A stretch of DNA of 38,200 nucleotides from Thiomargarita sp. GTDB taxonomy: Bacteria; Pseudomonadota; Gammaproteobacteria; Beggiatoales; Beggiatoaceae. This document shows, one piece after another, positions 9,716 through 18,788 of the stretch. Each line of letters opens with the position of its first letter. Position 1 is the stretch's first letter. Below the pieces are notes generated by a model, which searched no databases, was not told where the DNA came from, and saw nothing but the letters and a program-made list of their open reading frames with translations. The translations under genes were made by a program, and so were the position numbers. Where the stretch lies: positions 1 to 38,200 of the forward strand of contig DYPD01000030.1 of assembly GCA_020720115.1 (NCBI GenBank), read 5' to 3'.

Positions 9716-10765
9716 TTAGACAAAAGCAACGCTGTGGCTTGCGTCTGCTACCACTTCGCCCAGTAGCCAAGCGCATTCGCCGGTGCTTTGCAGCAGGTCT
9801 AGCGCCAGCGGTACTGCATCTTGAGGGAGGCAAATGACCATGCCGACGCCGCAGTTAAAGGTGCGGCGCATTTCGGCATCGGTGATGTTGCCTTGGGTTT
9901 GTAACCAGGCAAACAGTGGCGGTAAATTCCAATTGCGTAGATGGATGTTGACGCCGAGGGCGTCTGGCAATACGCGGGGGATGTTTTCTGTGAGTCCGCC
10001 GCCAGTGATGTGTGCCAGCGCGTGTATTTCAACTTGGGCGATTAATTTGAGTAGGGATTTGACGTAGATGCGTGTGGGTTCGAGCAGGGCGCTGCCAAGG
10101 CTGCGTTTGAGGGGATCGCCGGGGAGTGGGCTATTGAGATCGGCGTGCGAAATGTCTAGGAGTTTGCGAATCAGCGAGTAGCCGTTGGAGTGTGCGCCGC
10201 TGGAGGCGAGTGCGACTAGGGCGTCGCCGGCTCGCACTTGTGAGCCATCAAGAAGTTTGGCTTTTTCCACGATGCCGACACAAAAGCCTGCTAAATCATA
10301 GTCTTCGCCTGTATACATGCCAGGCATTTCGGCGGTTTCGCCGCCAACTAAGGACATGCCCGCTTGTTCGCAGCCGACGCCTATGCCTTGAATAACTTGA
10401 GCGGCGATCTCTAGGTCGAGTTTGCCGGTGGCGTAATAGTCGAGGAAAAACAAGGGTTCAGCGCCCTGTACGATGAGGTCGTTGGCGCACATGGCAACCA
10501 GGTCTATGCCAATGCTGTCGTGTTTTTGTAGCTGCATGGCGAGTTTGAGTTTGGTGCCTACGCCGTCAGTGCCGGACACCAGCACCGGATGCTGGTAACG
10601 GTGTAGGGGGATTTCAAACAGAGCGCCAAAGCCGCCTAATCCAGCGAGCACTTCGGGGCGGCGGGTGCGGGCGGCTATGGGTTTGATGCGTTCGACGAGG
10701 CTATTGCCGGCGTCAATGTCTACGCCAGCATCGCGGTAGCTGAGGGAGTGAGTAGGTGTTGTCAT
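9716..10765 (-). CDS. purM: phosphoribosylformylglycinamidine cyclo-ligase (AIR synthetase)
   Basis: A 349-residue cytoplasmic enzyme that makes aminoimidazole ribonucleotide from FGAM with ATP, the fifth step of purine synthesis. Family marks are [20 protein letters not shown] at the start, [51 protein letters not shown] and, near the C-terminus, [15 protein letters not shown]. Length is standard. It is the last gene of a leftward run with envC, 27 bases upstream, and dusA. purN, its common partner in gammaproteobacteria, is absent next to it. Confidence 0.97.
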   Translation of the reverse strand: MTTPTHSLSYRDAGVDIDAGNSLVERIKPIAARTRRPEVLAGLGGFGALFEIPLHRYQHPVLVSGTDGVGTKLKLAMQLQKHDSIGIDLVAMCANDLIVQGAEPLFFLDYYATGKLDLEIAAQVIQGIGVGCEQAGMSLVGGETAEMPGMYTGEDYDLAGFCVGIVEKAKLLDGSQVRAGDALVALASSGAHSNGYSLIRKLLDISHADLNSPLPGDPLKRSLGSALLEPTRIYVKSLLKLIAQVEIHALAHITGGGLTENIPRVLPDALGVNIHLRNWNLPPLFAWLQTQGNITDAEMRRTFNCGVGMVICLPQDAVPLALDLLQSTGECAWLLGEVVADASHSVAFV

Positions 10766-10792
10766 AAGATTTTAGTGTGTGGTTATGGGGGT

Positions 10793-11929
10793 TTAGGGAG
10801 TTTTTTGTAGCCAAGCCAGTGGGTCTAACGGCGTTCCTTGTTGGCGTAGTTCAAAATAAAGTGCGGCTTGTTGACTGCCACCACTGTTGCCGACGCTGGC
10901 GATGACTTCGCCGCTTTTTACCGCGTCGCCGACTTTTTTGTACAGGCTTTGGTTGTGTCCGTACAGGCTCATGTAGGTGTTGTCGTGTTCGATGATCAGT
11001 AGTTGTCCGAAATTGCGAAACCAGTCGGCGAAAATCACGCGCCCGCTGGCAACTGCCTGTACTTTGGCGCCGGTTTGGGCGGCAATCAGCAAACCTTGCC
11101 ATTGTAGCGAACCTATGCCTCGCGCATCGCCAAAACTCTGTAGTACCTGTCCTTCCAGGGGCCAGGGCAGGTGCTTTTGCAATTGCGCAAAGGCGATATA
11201 GTCGGTGTCTGGTGGCAATCCCAGGGCTTTTATGTGTTGCAATGCGCGGCTCAGGCTGCGCTCATCTTCTTGTAATTCTTTCAATTTTTTGCTGTGTCCG
11301 CGGTAATCCTGGTCAAGTGCTTGGAGGATTTTGCGGCGCTCTAGGTTGCTGCTTTCCAGGTCTTGTTTTTGCGCTTGTTGTTCTTGTTGTAAGCTGCTGA
11401 TGGCGCTGGTTTCTTGCTGAATGTCTAAGTCGAGAATTTCGAGCCGTTCGAGGGCGTTGCTGATGTCGGTGATGCGCTGGGCGCGGGCGCGATTGAAATA
11501 ATCGTAATAGGTTAGGGTGCGCCCGACAGTGGCGGGGTCTTCTTGGTTAAGCAAGATTTTTAAGTAATCCTGACGCCCGATAATGTAAGCAGCGCGAATT
11601 TGCCGTGCCAGGTTTTGCTGTTGTGCGCTGAGTAATTGTTCTTGCACTAGGCGCTCGTCGCTGAGTTCTTGATGGCGACTTTGCTTGCGCTGCAATTCTT
11701 TATCTAATTCTTCCAATTGTGCTGCCAGGTGCCCGATGTGCCGCTCGGCGTCCTGCAACTGGCGGTGTAAATGCCCGTAGCGGCTGCGATTGTCTTCAAT
11801 TTGGCTTTGCACCGCTGCAATGTCGTGTTGCACCGTTTCTAATTGCTGCGGTTTATCTGCGGCGGTGGCGTGCACAAAAATGCCAAAACCCAGCGCAAGC
11901 ATAGCAATCCAAAAGATTTTTTTCTGCAT
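10793..11929 (-). CDS. envC: murein hydrolase activator EnvC (degenerate LytM/M23)
   Basis: A 378-residue periplasmic protein. The signal peptide is MQKKIFWIAMLALGFGIFVH, with cleavage near ATA. A long glutamine-rich coiled coil covers about residues 25-230. A C-terminal LytM domain follows, with GRVIFADWFRNFGQLLIIEH, SLYGHNQSLYKKVGDAVKSG and VGNSGGSQQAALYFELR. The last motif has YFE where active M23 peptidases have HxH, so zinc-dependent catalysis is not expected. EnvC of E. coli shows the same loss and activates amidases AmiA/AmiB at the division septum. The ATG at 11929 starts the signal peptide and lies seven bases after the dusA stop. It probably belongs to the patZ-dusA-envC-purM operon. 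Confidence 0.93.
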   Translation of the reverse strand: MQKKIFWIAMLALGFGIFVHATAADKPQQLETVQHDIAAVQSQIEDNRSRYGHLHRQLQDAERHIGHLAAQLEELDKELQRKQSRHQELSDERLVQEQLLSAQQQNLARQIRAAYIIGRQDYLKILLNQEDPATVGRTLTYYDYFNRARAQRITDISNALERLEILDLDIQQETSAISSLQQEQQAQKQDLESSNLERRKILQALDQDYRGHSKKLKELQEDERSLSRALQHIKALGLPPDTDYIAFAQLQKHLPWPLEGQVLQSFGDARGIGSLQWQGLLIAAQTGAKVQAVASGRVIFADWFRNFGQLLIIEHDNTYMSLYGHNQSLYKKVGDAVKSGEVIASVGNSGGSQQAALYFELRQQGTPLDPLAWLQKTP

Positions 11930-11936
11930 ACTGTGC

Positions 11937-12971
11937 TCAACAAGGAGCGTCGGGCGCAGCAAGCCTGGTTGCAGACACCCCTGCCGCTGCGGTTTGCAGC
12001 ACTTCCACGCCCGCGCCCGACAGGTGGGCGTGTTCGCTGATGTAACGTCGCCAGCGCCGTGCTCCGGGCACGCCCTGAAACAAGCCCAGCAAATGGCGGC
12101 TTAAATGGCTTAGATAAAGTCCTTGTGCCAGTTGTGTTTGCGCATAGGGTATGAATTGTTCAAGGATGTCCTGCCGAGTGGGTAGCGGATGCGCGTCGCC
12201 GTAATAGCGCCCGTCTACCTGCGCTAACCAGTAAGGATTCTGATATGCCTCGCGTCCGATCATCACGCCATCTACCTGTTCCAGTTGCGCATCCACTGTT
12301 GCCCAATCCCGAATGCCGCCGTTAAGACTGATGTGCAACTGTGGAAAATCTTTTTTTAATTCATGTACATATTCATAATACAGCGGCGGAATTTCGCGGT
12401 TTTCTTTGGGACTCAAACCCTGCAACCAGGCTTTGCGGGCATGAATAATAAAAATTTTACAACCCGCCGCCGCAAGCGTATGCACAAAGGCGTGCAAAGG
12501 CGCATAGCCTTCTTGATGATCAATGCCAATGCGGGTTTTCACTGTCACTGGAATTTGTACCGCGTGGCGCATCGCCGCTATGCACTCCGCCACGCGCTGC
12601 GGTTCTGCCATTAAATAAGCACCAAAACGACCTGATTGTACACGATCACTGGGGCAACCGAGATTCAGATTGATTTCGTCATAGCCCCAGTCCTCGCCGA
12701 TTTTCGCGCATTGCGCGAGTTCCATTGGCACGCTGCCGCCTAATTGCAGCGCCAGCGGACGCTCTGCTGGATGAAAGTCCAGAAACCGCGCCCGCTCGCC
12801 GTGCAAAATTGCGCCCGTCGTGACCATTTCCGTATAGAGCCAAGCGTGGCGCGTGATCAGCCGCAAAAAATAGCGTTCGTGCCGATCAGTCCAATCCAAC
12901 ATAGGCGCAATGGCAATCCGCCGCGTTCGCGCACAGTCGGCAAACTGGCTTAAATTTTCTGATAAGTTCAT
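11937..12971 (-). CDS. dusA: tRNA-dihydrouridine synthase A
   Basis: A 344-residue flavoenzyme that reduces uridines 20/20a in the tRNA D-loop. Motifs are IAIAPMLDWTDRHERYFLRL at the N-terminus, LQLGGSVPMELA for FMN binding, INLNLGCPSDRVQSGRFGAY with the catalytic Cys of GCPS, VKTRIGID, FIIHARKAWLQGLSPKENRE and the phosphate-binding SLNGGIRDW. The extended RKAWLQGLSPKENR loop is typical of DusA rather than DusB or DusC. The C-terminal helical tRNA-binding region includes SRHLLGLFQGVPGARRWRR. Its start codon follows the patZ stop by 29 bases. Confidence 0.96.
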   Translation of the reverse strand: MNLSENLSQFADCARTRRIAIAPMLDWTDRHERYFLRLITRHAWLYTEMVTTGAILHGERARFLDFHPAERPLALQLGGSVPMELAQCAKIGEDWGYDEINLNLGCPSDRVQSGRFGAYLMAEPQRVAECIAAMRHAVQIPVTVKTRIGIDHQEGYAPLHAFVHTLAAAGCKIFIIHARKAWLQGLSPKENREIPPLYYEYVHELKKDFPQLHISLNGGIRDWATVDAQLEQVDGVMIGREAYQNPYWLAQVDGRYYGDAHPLPTRQDILEQFIPYAQTQLAQGLYLSHLSRHLLGLFQGVPGARRWRRYISEHAHLSGAGVEVLQTAAAGVSATRLAAPDAPC

Positions 12972-13000
12972 AAATCGTCTAAAAAATAATCAGACTTCAG

Positions 13001-15679
13001 TTAGAGAAATTTATGCACCAGCGTTAGATTTCTGTCGTCTGGGTCAACTCGTGTGCTAAAGCCAAGTTTTTGCACGAGTTTTAACATGCCGAAGTTGTTG
13101 CTTAAAACCTCGCCTTCCATAGATTGCAAGCCGCGAGCACGGGCGGCGTCCATGAGGCTGCTCATGAGTTTGTGCGCAAAACCGCGTCCTTGCCAGGCGT
13201 CAGCCACAACGATGGCAAATTCACAACTGAGTCCGTCGGGGTTCATGGTGTAGCGAGCAACGCCGAGTTCGACTTCGTGCCCATCCATTTGGGTAACAGC
13301 AATGAAGGCCATTTCTCGGTCGTAGTCAATTTGCGTGAAGCGTATGAGCATTTCTGGCGTCAATTCGTTAATTGACTGTATAAACCGAAAGTATTTGGCT
13401 TCATCGGAAAGGTTTTTCACAAAATCATGTTCGATTTCTGCATCTTCAGGGCGAATCGGGCGAAGGGTGATATTGCGCCCGTCGGCTAGTTGCCAGTGGT
13501 TGACCAGGTGGTTGGGGTAAGGATAAATCGCCATGTGTGCGTACCGGTCAGCCGAGGGAATGTAGTAATCCACTACCACTCGTGCGTCTACTGCGACTAT
13601 GCCTTCTTCGTCGGCAATCAGCGGATTGATGTCTATTTCGCGTAGCCAAGGCAGTTCGCAGACCATTTCCGAAACGCGCAGCAACACGTTTTCCAACGCC
13701 TCCATCTTGATCGGCGGCATTCCGCGAAACTCTTGCAGGATTTTTTTGACGCGGGTGCTGTTGATCAGCGTGCGCGCCAAGTAGTGGTTGAGTGGTGGCA
13801 ACGCGACGGCGCGGTCGTTGATGATTTCGACGCTGACGCCGCCCGCGCCAAAGGTGATGACGGGACCAAACACCGGATCGCGGAACATGCCAACCATGAG
13901 TTCGCGCCCGTTACGTTTACGGCTCATGCGCTCGACGGTCACGCCATCCATGCGGGCATCGGGGCGGCGCCTTTGCGCTTCAGAGATGATTTCGTTAAAG
14001 GTGGTGCGGATAGATTGCGCATTGCTTAAGTTGAGGCGCACGCCGCCCACGTCGGATTTGTGCGGGATGTCGGGTGAGTTGATTTTCATCGCCACTGGAA
14101 AGCCAAGCGACTCAGCCAGCACCAGAGCTTCGTTGGGGGTTTTGGCAATGGCTGTGCCGATGATGGGGATTTGGAACGCACCGAGCAGTGCTTTGGATTC
14201 CATTTCGGAGAGGACTTTGCGCCGCTCGGTTAAGACGCTTTCGATGATGATTTGTGCGCCTTCAACATCAGGTCCGGCGGAGTGTCCAAGTGAACCAGGG
14301 GTTTGTACCAATAATTTTTGGTTGCGATGGTGCGCGGCTAAATAGCTGAAGGCTTCAACTGCGGCTTCGGGGGTGCGAAAATCCGGCAGGCGGGCTTGGC
14401 TAAAGAGATCGCGGCTGCTTTGCACTTGGCGTTTGCCCATCCAACAAGTCAGTATCGGTTTGGAAGAACGATTCGCCACATCCACCACCGCCTGAGCAAT
14501 CTCTAAAGGCTGCGTCACCGCTTGCGGCGTCAGTATGACCAACATCCCGTCTACCTGACTATCTTGCAACGCCAGTTCGAGCACAGTGCGGTAACGCTCT
14601 GCACCGGCATCACCCAGCAAATTCAACGGGTTGCGATAGTTCCATTGCTGCGGCATAGCCTTTTTCAGCGCAGTGACATTGGTACTGCTGAACTCGGCAA
14701 GATGGATGCGCAAATCCAGCGCACGGTCAGCCGCCATAATGCCCGGACCAACGCCGTTGGAAATAATCAACAAGCGACTGCCATAGGCTTGATAACGAGA
14801 CGCCAAAGTAGTGGCAGTGGCAAAAATCTGCCCGAAGTTTTCCACCCGCACCACCCCCGCCCGTTGCAAAGCAGCGTCAAAAGCAGCGTCTTTATTCAGC
14901 AAGGCACTGTGCTGGTGCGTGCTGCTTTGGGTATCCAGATCGTAACGCCCAGACTTCAACACAATGACCGGTTTCATACGGGCAGCAGCACGCAAGGCGC
15001 TCATGAAATTGCGGGCATGATGAATGGTTTCGATATACAAGATGATGCTGCCGGTTTGCGGATCAAAGGCGAGATAATCCAACACCTCACCAAAGCTGAT
15101 GTCAATCGCATCGCCCAACGACACCACTGTGGAAAAACCCACATCGTTGAGTTCTGCCCAATCTAAAATCGCAGTACAGAGCGAACCCGATTGGGAAACC
15201 AGGGCTAAGTTGCCAGGTTTTAAGCGATTTTGTGTAAAAGTCGCGTTGAGTCCCAACTGCGCCCGCATCAAACCCAGGCTATCGGGACCTAAAAAACGCA
15301 GGCTGTAGCCCTTAGTAATGCCAACCACCGTTTGCGCCAGCTTGGCGCTGACTTTACCCGCATGAACAAAGCCACCGGTTAAGATAATCGCCGTGTGAAT
15401 ACCGTGTTCACCGCAACTTTCAAGGATTTCCGGCAACTCCTGTGCTGGAGAAGCAATAACTGCTAAATCAACAGGTTGCGCAACTTCTTTAAGGTTGGCA
15501 TAAACTCTCTGTTCCAAAATCTTTTTATGTGTTGGACTGATCGCGTACAATGTGCCCTTGTACTCGCCCTCCAGTAAGTTTTTAAATGCAATAGTCCCGA
15601 TAGCGCCGGTTTCTTCCGAGACACCGAACACAGCAACCGAACGCGGGATAAACAATGTGCTTAAAAAATGTCGGCTCAT
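13001..15679 (-). CDS. patZ: acyl-CoA synthetase (NDP-forming)-like / GNAT protein acetyltransferase fusion (PatZ/Pka type)
   Basis: An 892-residue protein with the same architecture and length as PatZ (YfiQ), the lysine acetyltransferase of enteric bacteria. Residues from about 1 to 130 form the CoA-binding Rossmann domain (FIPRSVAVFGVSEETGAIGT). The succinyl-CoA-synthetase-like region follows, with LVSQSGSLCTAILDWA. An ATP-grasp part spans about residues 490-710 (MKINSPDIPHKSDVGGVRLN, FGAGGVSVEI). The C-terminal GNAT domain from about residue 735 has the acetyl-CoA loop VADAWQGRGFAHKLM. In relatives the synthetase part is regulatory and the GNAT part acetylates enzymes such as acetyl-CoA synthetase. 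The ATG at 15679 has AAGGAAAG just upstream. It is the first gene of a four-gene leftward run. Confidence 0.92.
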   Translation of the reverse strand: MSRHFLSTLFIPRSVAVFGVSEETGAIGTIAFKNLLEGEYKGTLYAISPTHKKILEQRVYANLKEVAQPVDLAVIASPAQELPEILESCGEHGIHTAIILTGGFVHAGKVSAKLAQTVVGITKGYSLRFLGPDSLGLMRAQLGLNATFTQNRLKPGNLALVSQSGSLCTAILDWAELNDVGFSTVVSLGDAIDISFGEVLDYLAFDPQTGSIILYIETIHHARNFMSALRAAARMKPVIVLKSGRYDLDTQSSTHQHSALLNKDAAFDAALQRAGVVRVENFGQIFATATTLASRYQAYGSRLLIISNGVGPGIMAADRALDLRIHLAEFSSTNVTALKKAMPQQWNYRNPLNLLGDAGAERYRTVLELALQDSQVDGMLVILTPQAVTQPLEIAQAVVDVANRSSKPILTCWMGKRQVQSSRDLFSQARLPDFRTPEAAVEAFSYLAAHHRNQKLLVQTPGSLGHSAGPDVEGAQIIIESVLTERRKVLSEMESKALLGAFQIPIIGTAIAKTPNEALVLAESLGFPVAMKINSPDIPHKSDVGGVRLNLSNAQSIRTTFNEIISEAQRRRPDARMDGVTVERMSRKRNGRELMVGMFRDPVFGPVITFGAGGVSVEIINDRAVALPPLNHYLARTLINSTRVKKILQEFRGMPPIKMEALENVLLRVSEMVCELPWLREIDINPLIADEEGIVAVDARVVVDYYIPSADRYAHMAIYPYPNHLVNHWQLADGRNITLRPIRPEDAEIEHDFVKNLSDEAKYFRFIQSINELTPEMLIRFTQIDYDREMAFIAVTQMDGHEVELGVARYTMNPDGLSCEFAIVVADAWQGRGFAHKLMSSLMDAARARGLQSMEGEVLSNNFGMLKLVQKLGFSTRVDPDDRNLTLVHKFL

Positions 15680-15859
15680 CTTTCCTTAAACTCTTAAGTT
15701 CTGCGACTTACGCATGGCGTTCGTGTCATCCCTAATACAGCCATCCAAAACACATGTAAAAATAATAGACTGCGTTATATTTGCTAAAGTCTACCAAACA
15801 GCTAAAGCACAACGAGTCAGTCGGGATAGAGACTAAAACCGCCAGTTTTTAGGCAACCC

Positions 15860-15946
15860 GTGCGTAACGCCAAGTGGATTTATGAAGGGCAAATGGATTT
15901 TACAGATGCTGATGCCATTGCCTTAATTCCTTATATAATAGATTGA
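15860..15946 (+). pseudogene. short coding-like remnant, unidentified
   Basis: A GTG-initiated frame of 28 codons ends with the coding-like stretch YEGQMDFTDADAIALIPYII before TGA. The frame is open back only to a TAG about 50 bases upstream of the GTG, and no ribosome binding site is seen. The composition resembles the C-terminus of a real protein, so this may be the tail of a lost gene. I cannot name a family. Confidence 0.25.
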
Positions 15947-15959
15947 ATTTAAAATTTGC

Positions 15960-15979
15960 GGCGGTTTTTCATAACCGCC
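15960..15979. repeat. hairpin GGCGGTT / AACCGCC
   Basis: A perfect 7-bp stem (15960-15966 with 15973-15979) around a six-base loop. It stands 14 bases after the stop codon of the short remnant at 15860-15946 and has no T run, so it may be a decayed terminator of the lost gene. Confidence 0.4.
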
Positions 15980-16185
15980 TGCTTATTCCGGTACGGTATT
16001 TGAAAACGCAGGCGCTAGGCTATAGCAATAAGGACAAAAGGTTGCGCTGGTTTCTGGTACGAGGATAAACAATTCTGCCATCATTTATCTGCTGCTGACT
16101 GGTGATTGTTATAGTAAAAAGGTATTGAGTAACGAGGCGTTTTTGGCTTTGGCAGGGCGCCACTTAAGCCTGTAAATCATTGATT

Positions 16186-16200
16186 GCACAAATTTTGTGC
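16186..16200. promoter_or_regulatory. palindrome GCACAAATTTTGTGC before the FGE-like gene
   Basis: Seven bases on each side of a central T are exact complements. The site lies 23 bases before the chosen GTG start, so it could be an operator or an mRNA hairpin. No binding protein can be assigned. Confidence 0.35.
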
Positions 16201-16223
16201 GTAACGCGAATGAGAGAACCAGT

Positions 16224-18221
16224 GTGTCTATAGAAGATAAAGCCCAAGCGGAAGCCAATCGTCTGGTAGAGGAAATTGACCAGTCCCAGGCTAAAGCAAA
16301 AAGCCCAAATGCGGTCAAAAGAGCCGAGGCACAAAAGCTGATAGCTGAGATCAACCGTTTACAGGTAGCGGCAATTCGTGATCAGGATTCAGAAAAAGCC
16401 CGCCAAGCCAAAGCAGAAACCAAACATTTGTTTGAAACACAGTTTGCTTACGTTCGCGCTAAACAGCAAAATGCCCGCGAACAATTGAATCGCTTAATGC
16501 AGGCTAAACAGCGTTATGATTTAGTGCAAAAACAAGGCACGGGCAAACCTGATCCTAAATTACAGCAACAACTCTTGCAGCTTATCAAAGCCAAAAAAGA
16601 AGAATTTGTGCGTCTGAATCAGGAAGCAGACACGATCCGCCAGCAAGCCCAACAAAAATCTATTATTTTAGGTGAAACGCCAGGTTCATTTGAACACGAA
16701 GCGATCACTAAAGCCCAAGCCGAAAACACCAGCTTAACTGAACGCGCTAAAGCTGAAGCAGAAAAGCTGATCAGCGAAGTCACTCGGCAAAAACCCAAAG
16801 ATTCCTCTGATAAAGCCGAAGAAGTTGGCAAAATGATTGCCGAAATCAATCGCCTACAAATGGCGGCTGAACAGGGCATATTATCTGAAAACGAAACCGC
16901 GCAATTAGAAGAACGCATCAAGCGTGTAGAATCCAAGCAACGTGAATCACGCGATCAGATTAACCAACTGACACAAGCAAAAATCAAATATGAATTAGCG
17001 CTGGCGCGTTCTGCAAAGGCTAAAGATGAAGAAAAAACGCGCCGTGCGCAAGATGAAAAACTACAAAAAGAACTCAATTCTCTGATTCAGAAAAAAGAAG
17101 ATGAACAGCGCCAACTCATGCAAGAGTTAGAATTGATTCGTATGCGTTCAGAGCAAGAAGCCGCTTTATTGAAAGCCCAGCGTGACGCTGCCCGTGCCCT
17201 AGCTGAACAGCAAAGCCAAGATGACGACGAAGACAAACCGCGTTCAGGCAAAAACAAGTTGTTGCTCGTTATGCTGGTGTTGCTTATCTTAACAGGCATA
17301 GGCGTGGGCGGATTTTTTGCCATGCCACAACTGAAAAATCTCCTAAATCCGCTGCAAACCAGCAAAAGCGAGTCTTCCCCCGCTGCCACACCAGCATCGC
17401 GCACAAACGTGGAAAAAACGCAAAAACCCGAGCTTGCTCCAGAATCCAGCCAACCCGAAGCAAGCGTCAGTAAAGTCAGACCAGGTGCTGAGTTTGCTGA
17501 CCGTTTACTCACTGGTGGACAGGGTCCAGTGATGATACAGTTACCGAGCGGCTCTTTCTTAATGGGCAGCCCCGATTATTTACCTTATTCCGACGAACGC
17601 CCGCAATTTCAGGTGACTTTGCAGGGCTTTTCTATTGGCAAATACGAGGTGACTTTTGATGATTATCAAAAATTTGCCCGCGCCGCCAGTCGGCGTTTTC
17701 CTGACGACAACCATTGGGGACAACAAAACCGCCCAGTGGTTAATGTGACCTGGGATGAAGCCAACGACTATACCCAATGGTTGACCCAGCAAACGGGTAA
17801 ACAGTATCGCTTGCCCAGCGAACGAGAATGGGAATACGCCGCGCGTGCAGGCACGACTGGGCAATTTTGGTGGGGCAACCGTCTGGATAAATCGCCCGTC
17901 AGAGCCAATTGCGGCGTCTGCGGGAGCGAGTGGGACGGGATAAAAACCGCACCTATTGGTCAATTTCCCGCCAATGATTTTGGCTTACATGATGTGATTG
18001 GCAATGTTATGGAATGGACGCGCAGTTGTTATCACGTTGATTATGCAGGTGCGCCAGCAATTGGCAATATTTGGGAAAGCAATGCAGATTGCACGCAGTA
18101 CATGGTGCGTAGCAGTGCTTTTAATACTTACAAGCGTGATATTCGGATCACCAGAAGACAGCCCTTTAACCCTAAATCCCGCGCTAATAATCTGGGATTT
18201 CGTGTCCTACGGGTTGATTAA
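16224..18221 (+). CDS. coiled-coil / transmembrane / FGE-sulfatase-modifying-factor-like protein
   Basis: About 665 residues. Residues 1-320 are a charged coiled coil (rich in E, K, Q, A) made of two related halves of about 150 residues. Compare AEINRLQVAA with AEINRLQMAA, and QLNRLMQAKQRYDL with QINQLTQAKIKYEL. A single membrane helix, LLLVMLVLLILTGIGVGGFF, lies near residues 345-367. A Ser/Pro/Glu-rich linker follows, then an SUMF1/FGE-type domain (about 435-665) with GSFLMGSP, RPVVNVTWDEA, YRLPSEREWEYAARAG, GNVMEWT and NNLGFRVL. Predicted topology puts the coiled coil in the cytoplasm and the FGE fold in the periplasm. The two active-site cysteines of formylglycine-generating enzymes are absent from the RSSAFNTYKRDIRITRR region, so catalysis is unlikely and ligand or protein binding is more plausible. 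The GTG at 16224 was chosen for a GAGAGA site seven bases upstream; a GTG at 16197 is the alternative. The next gene follows after 11 bases. Confidence 0.85.
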   Translation: MSIEDKAQAEANRLVEEIDQSQAKAKSPNAVKRAEAQKLIAEINRLQVAAIRDQDSEKARQAKAETKHLFETQFAYVRAKQQNAREQLNRLMQAKQRYDLVQKQGTGKPDPKLQQQLLQLIKAKKEEFVRLNQEADTIRQQAQQKSIILGETPGSFEHEAITKAQAENTSLTERAKAEAEKLISEVTRQKPKDSSDKAEEVGKMIAEINRLQMAAEQGILSENETAQLEERIKRVESKQRESRDQINQLTQAKIKYELALARSAKAKDEEKTRRAQDEKLQKELNSLIQKKEDEQRQLMQELELIRMRSEQEAALLKAQRDAARALAEQQSQDDDEDKPRSGKNKLLLVMLVLLILTGIGVGGFFAMPQLKNLLNPLQTSKSESSPAATPASRTNVEKTQKPELAPESSQPEASVSKVRPGAEFADRLLTGGQGPVMIQLPSGSFLMGSPDYLPYSDERPQFQVTLQGFSIGKYEVTFDDYQKFARAASRRFPDDNHWGQQNRPVVNVTWDEANDYTQWLTQQTGKQYRLPSEREWEYAARAGTTGQFWWGNRLDKSPVRANCGVCGSEWDGIKTAPIGQFPANDFGLHDVIGNVMEWTRSCYHVDYAGAPAIGNIWESNADCTQYMVRSSAFNTYKRDIRITRRQPFNPKSRANNLGFRVLRVD

Positions 18222-18232
18222 GGAGTGCCTTA

Positions 18233-18742
18233 ATGAAAATCAGCGAAGAACTGAAACGCCGGATTCGCTTACTCGAAGAAGAGCAAGAACGGCAATCGGA
18301 AGATTTAACCACTTTGGAGCAGTTGCGCGATCTTGCCAGTATCGAAGAACTGGAACAAGAATTAGCAGCCATTGACTCCAATATGCCCATCTCCAACAAA
18401 ACGCGCGACACGGTGCGCAAGAATATTGATTTAAGCAAAGAACCCCTATTAATTCCCGACGAAGATGCACCGTTAGCACACATAAAAGAAGAACATGATA
18501 TTGATCTATCAATGGAAATGTTGGGGCAGCATAAAAACCAGTCGCAAGTGCAACAGGGCTATGTGGTCTGCTTGATGTTTAATATCAGCACCCCTAGTGA
18601 ATGGTCTGAAGAAGCCGGCGGCGGCTGGCGCGGCAAAGGCATGGGCACAAGCTACAATAACCGTGCTGATGCCGCAAAAATTTTGCAGCAACTTAAACAA
18701 AAATGGCCTGATTACCCAATTGAATTGCGCCAGGTGAAATAA
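18233..18742 (+). CDS. hypothetical protein with N-terminal coiled coil
   Basis: A 169-residue soluble protein with no signal peptide or membrane helix. Residues 1-50 are a heptad-rich coiled coil (ELKRRIRLLEEEQERQ, then EELEQELAAID). A polar, acidic linker follows. The last 60 residues form a compact domain, YVVCLMFNIS, then a glycine-rich loop GGGWRGKGMGTSYNNRADA, then a helix ending LKQKWPDYPIELRQ. I do not recognise the family. It starts 11 bases after the FGE-like gene with a good AAGGAG site, so the two are almost certainly co-transcribed. The shared coiled-coil character suggests the products may pair. Confidence 0.78.
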   Translation: MKISEELKRRIRLLEEEQERQSEDLTTLEQLRDLASIEELEQELAAIDSNMPISNKTRDTVRKNIDLSKEPLLIPDEDAPLAHIKEEHDIDLSMEMLGQHKNQSQVQQGYVVCLMFNISTPSEWSEEAGGGWRGKGMGTSYNNRADAAKILQQLKQKWPDYPIELRQVK

Positions 18743-18788
18743 TCCAACGAGGGCAATACAGCGTTGTAGAGAAGTTTTTCAGTACAGC

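Larger units (their letters stand above)
15680..16223. other. intergenic region between divergent patZ and the FGE-like gene
   Basis: About 540 bases without a confident gene. It should hold the divergent promoters. It also contains a short coding-like remnant (15860-15946), a hairpin (15960-15979) and a small palindrome just before the rightward gene (16186-16200). Base composition is AT-richer than in the neighbouring genes. Confidence 0.6.

Noticed and set aside
10793-11929. Annotation as an active M23 peptidase
   Set aside because: The HxH zinc motif is YFE, so EnvC-type activator is the better call.
14522-15166. Plus-strand open frame of about 214 codons opposite patZ
   Set aside because: It lies wholly inside the strongly supported patZ gene, has no ribosome site and has unnatural composition; it is a shadow of patZ codon use.
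17500-18221. Annotation as a working formylglycine-generating enzyme
   Set aside because: The catalytic cysteine positions are not present and no sulfatase gene lies nearby.
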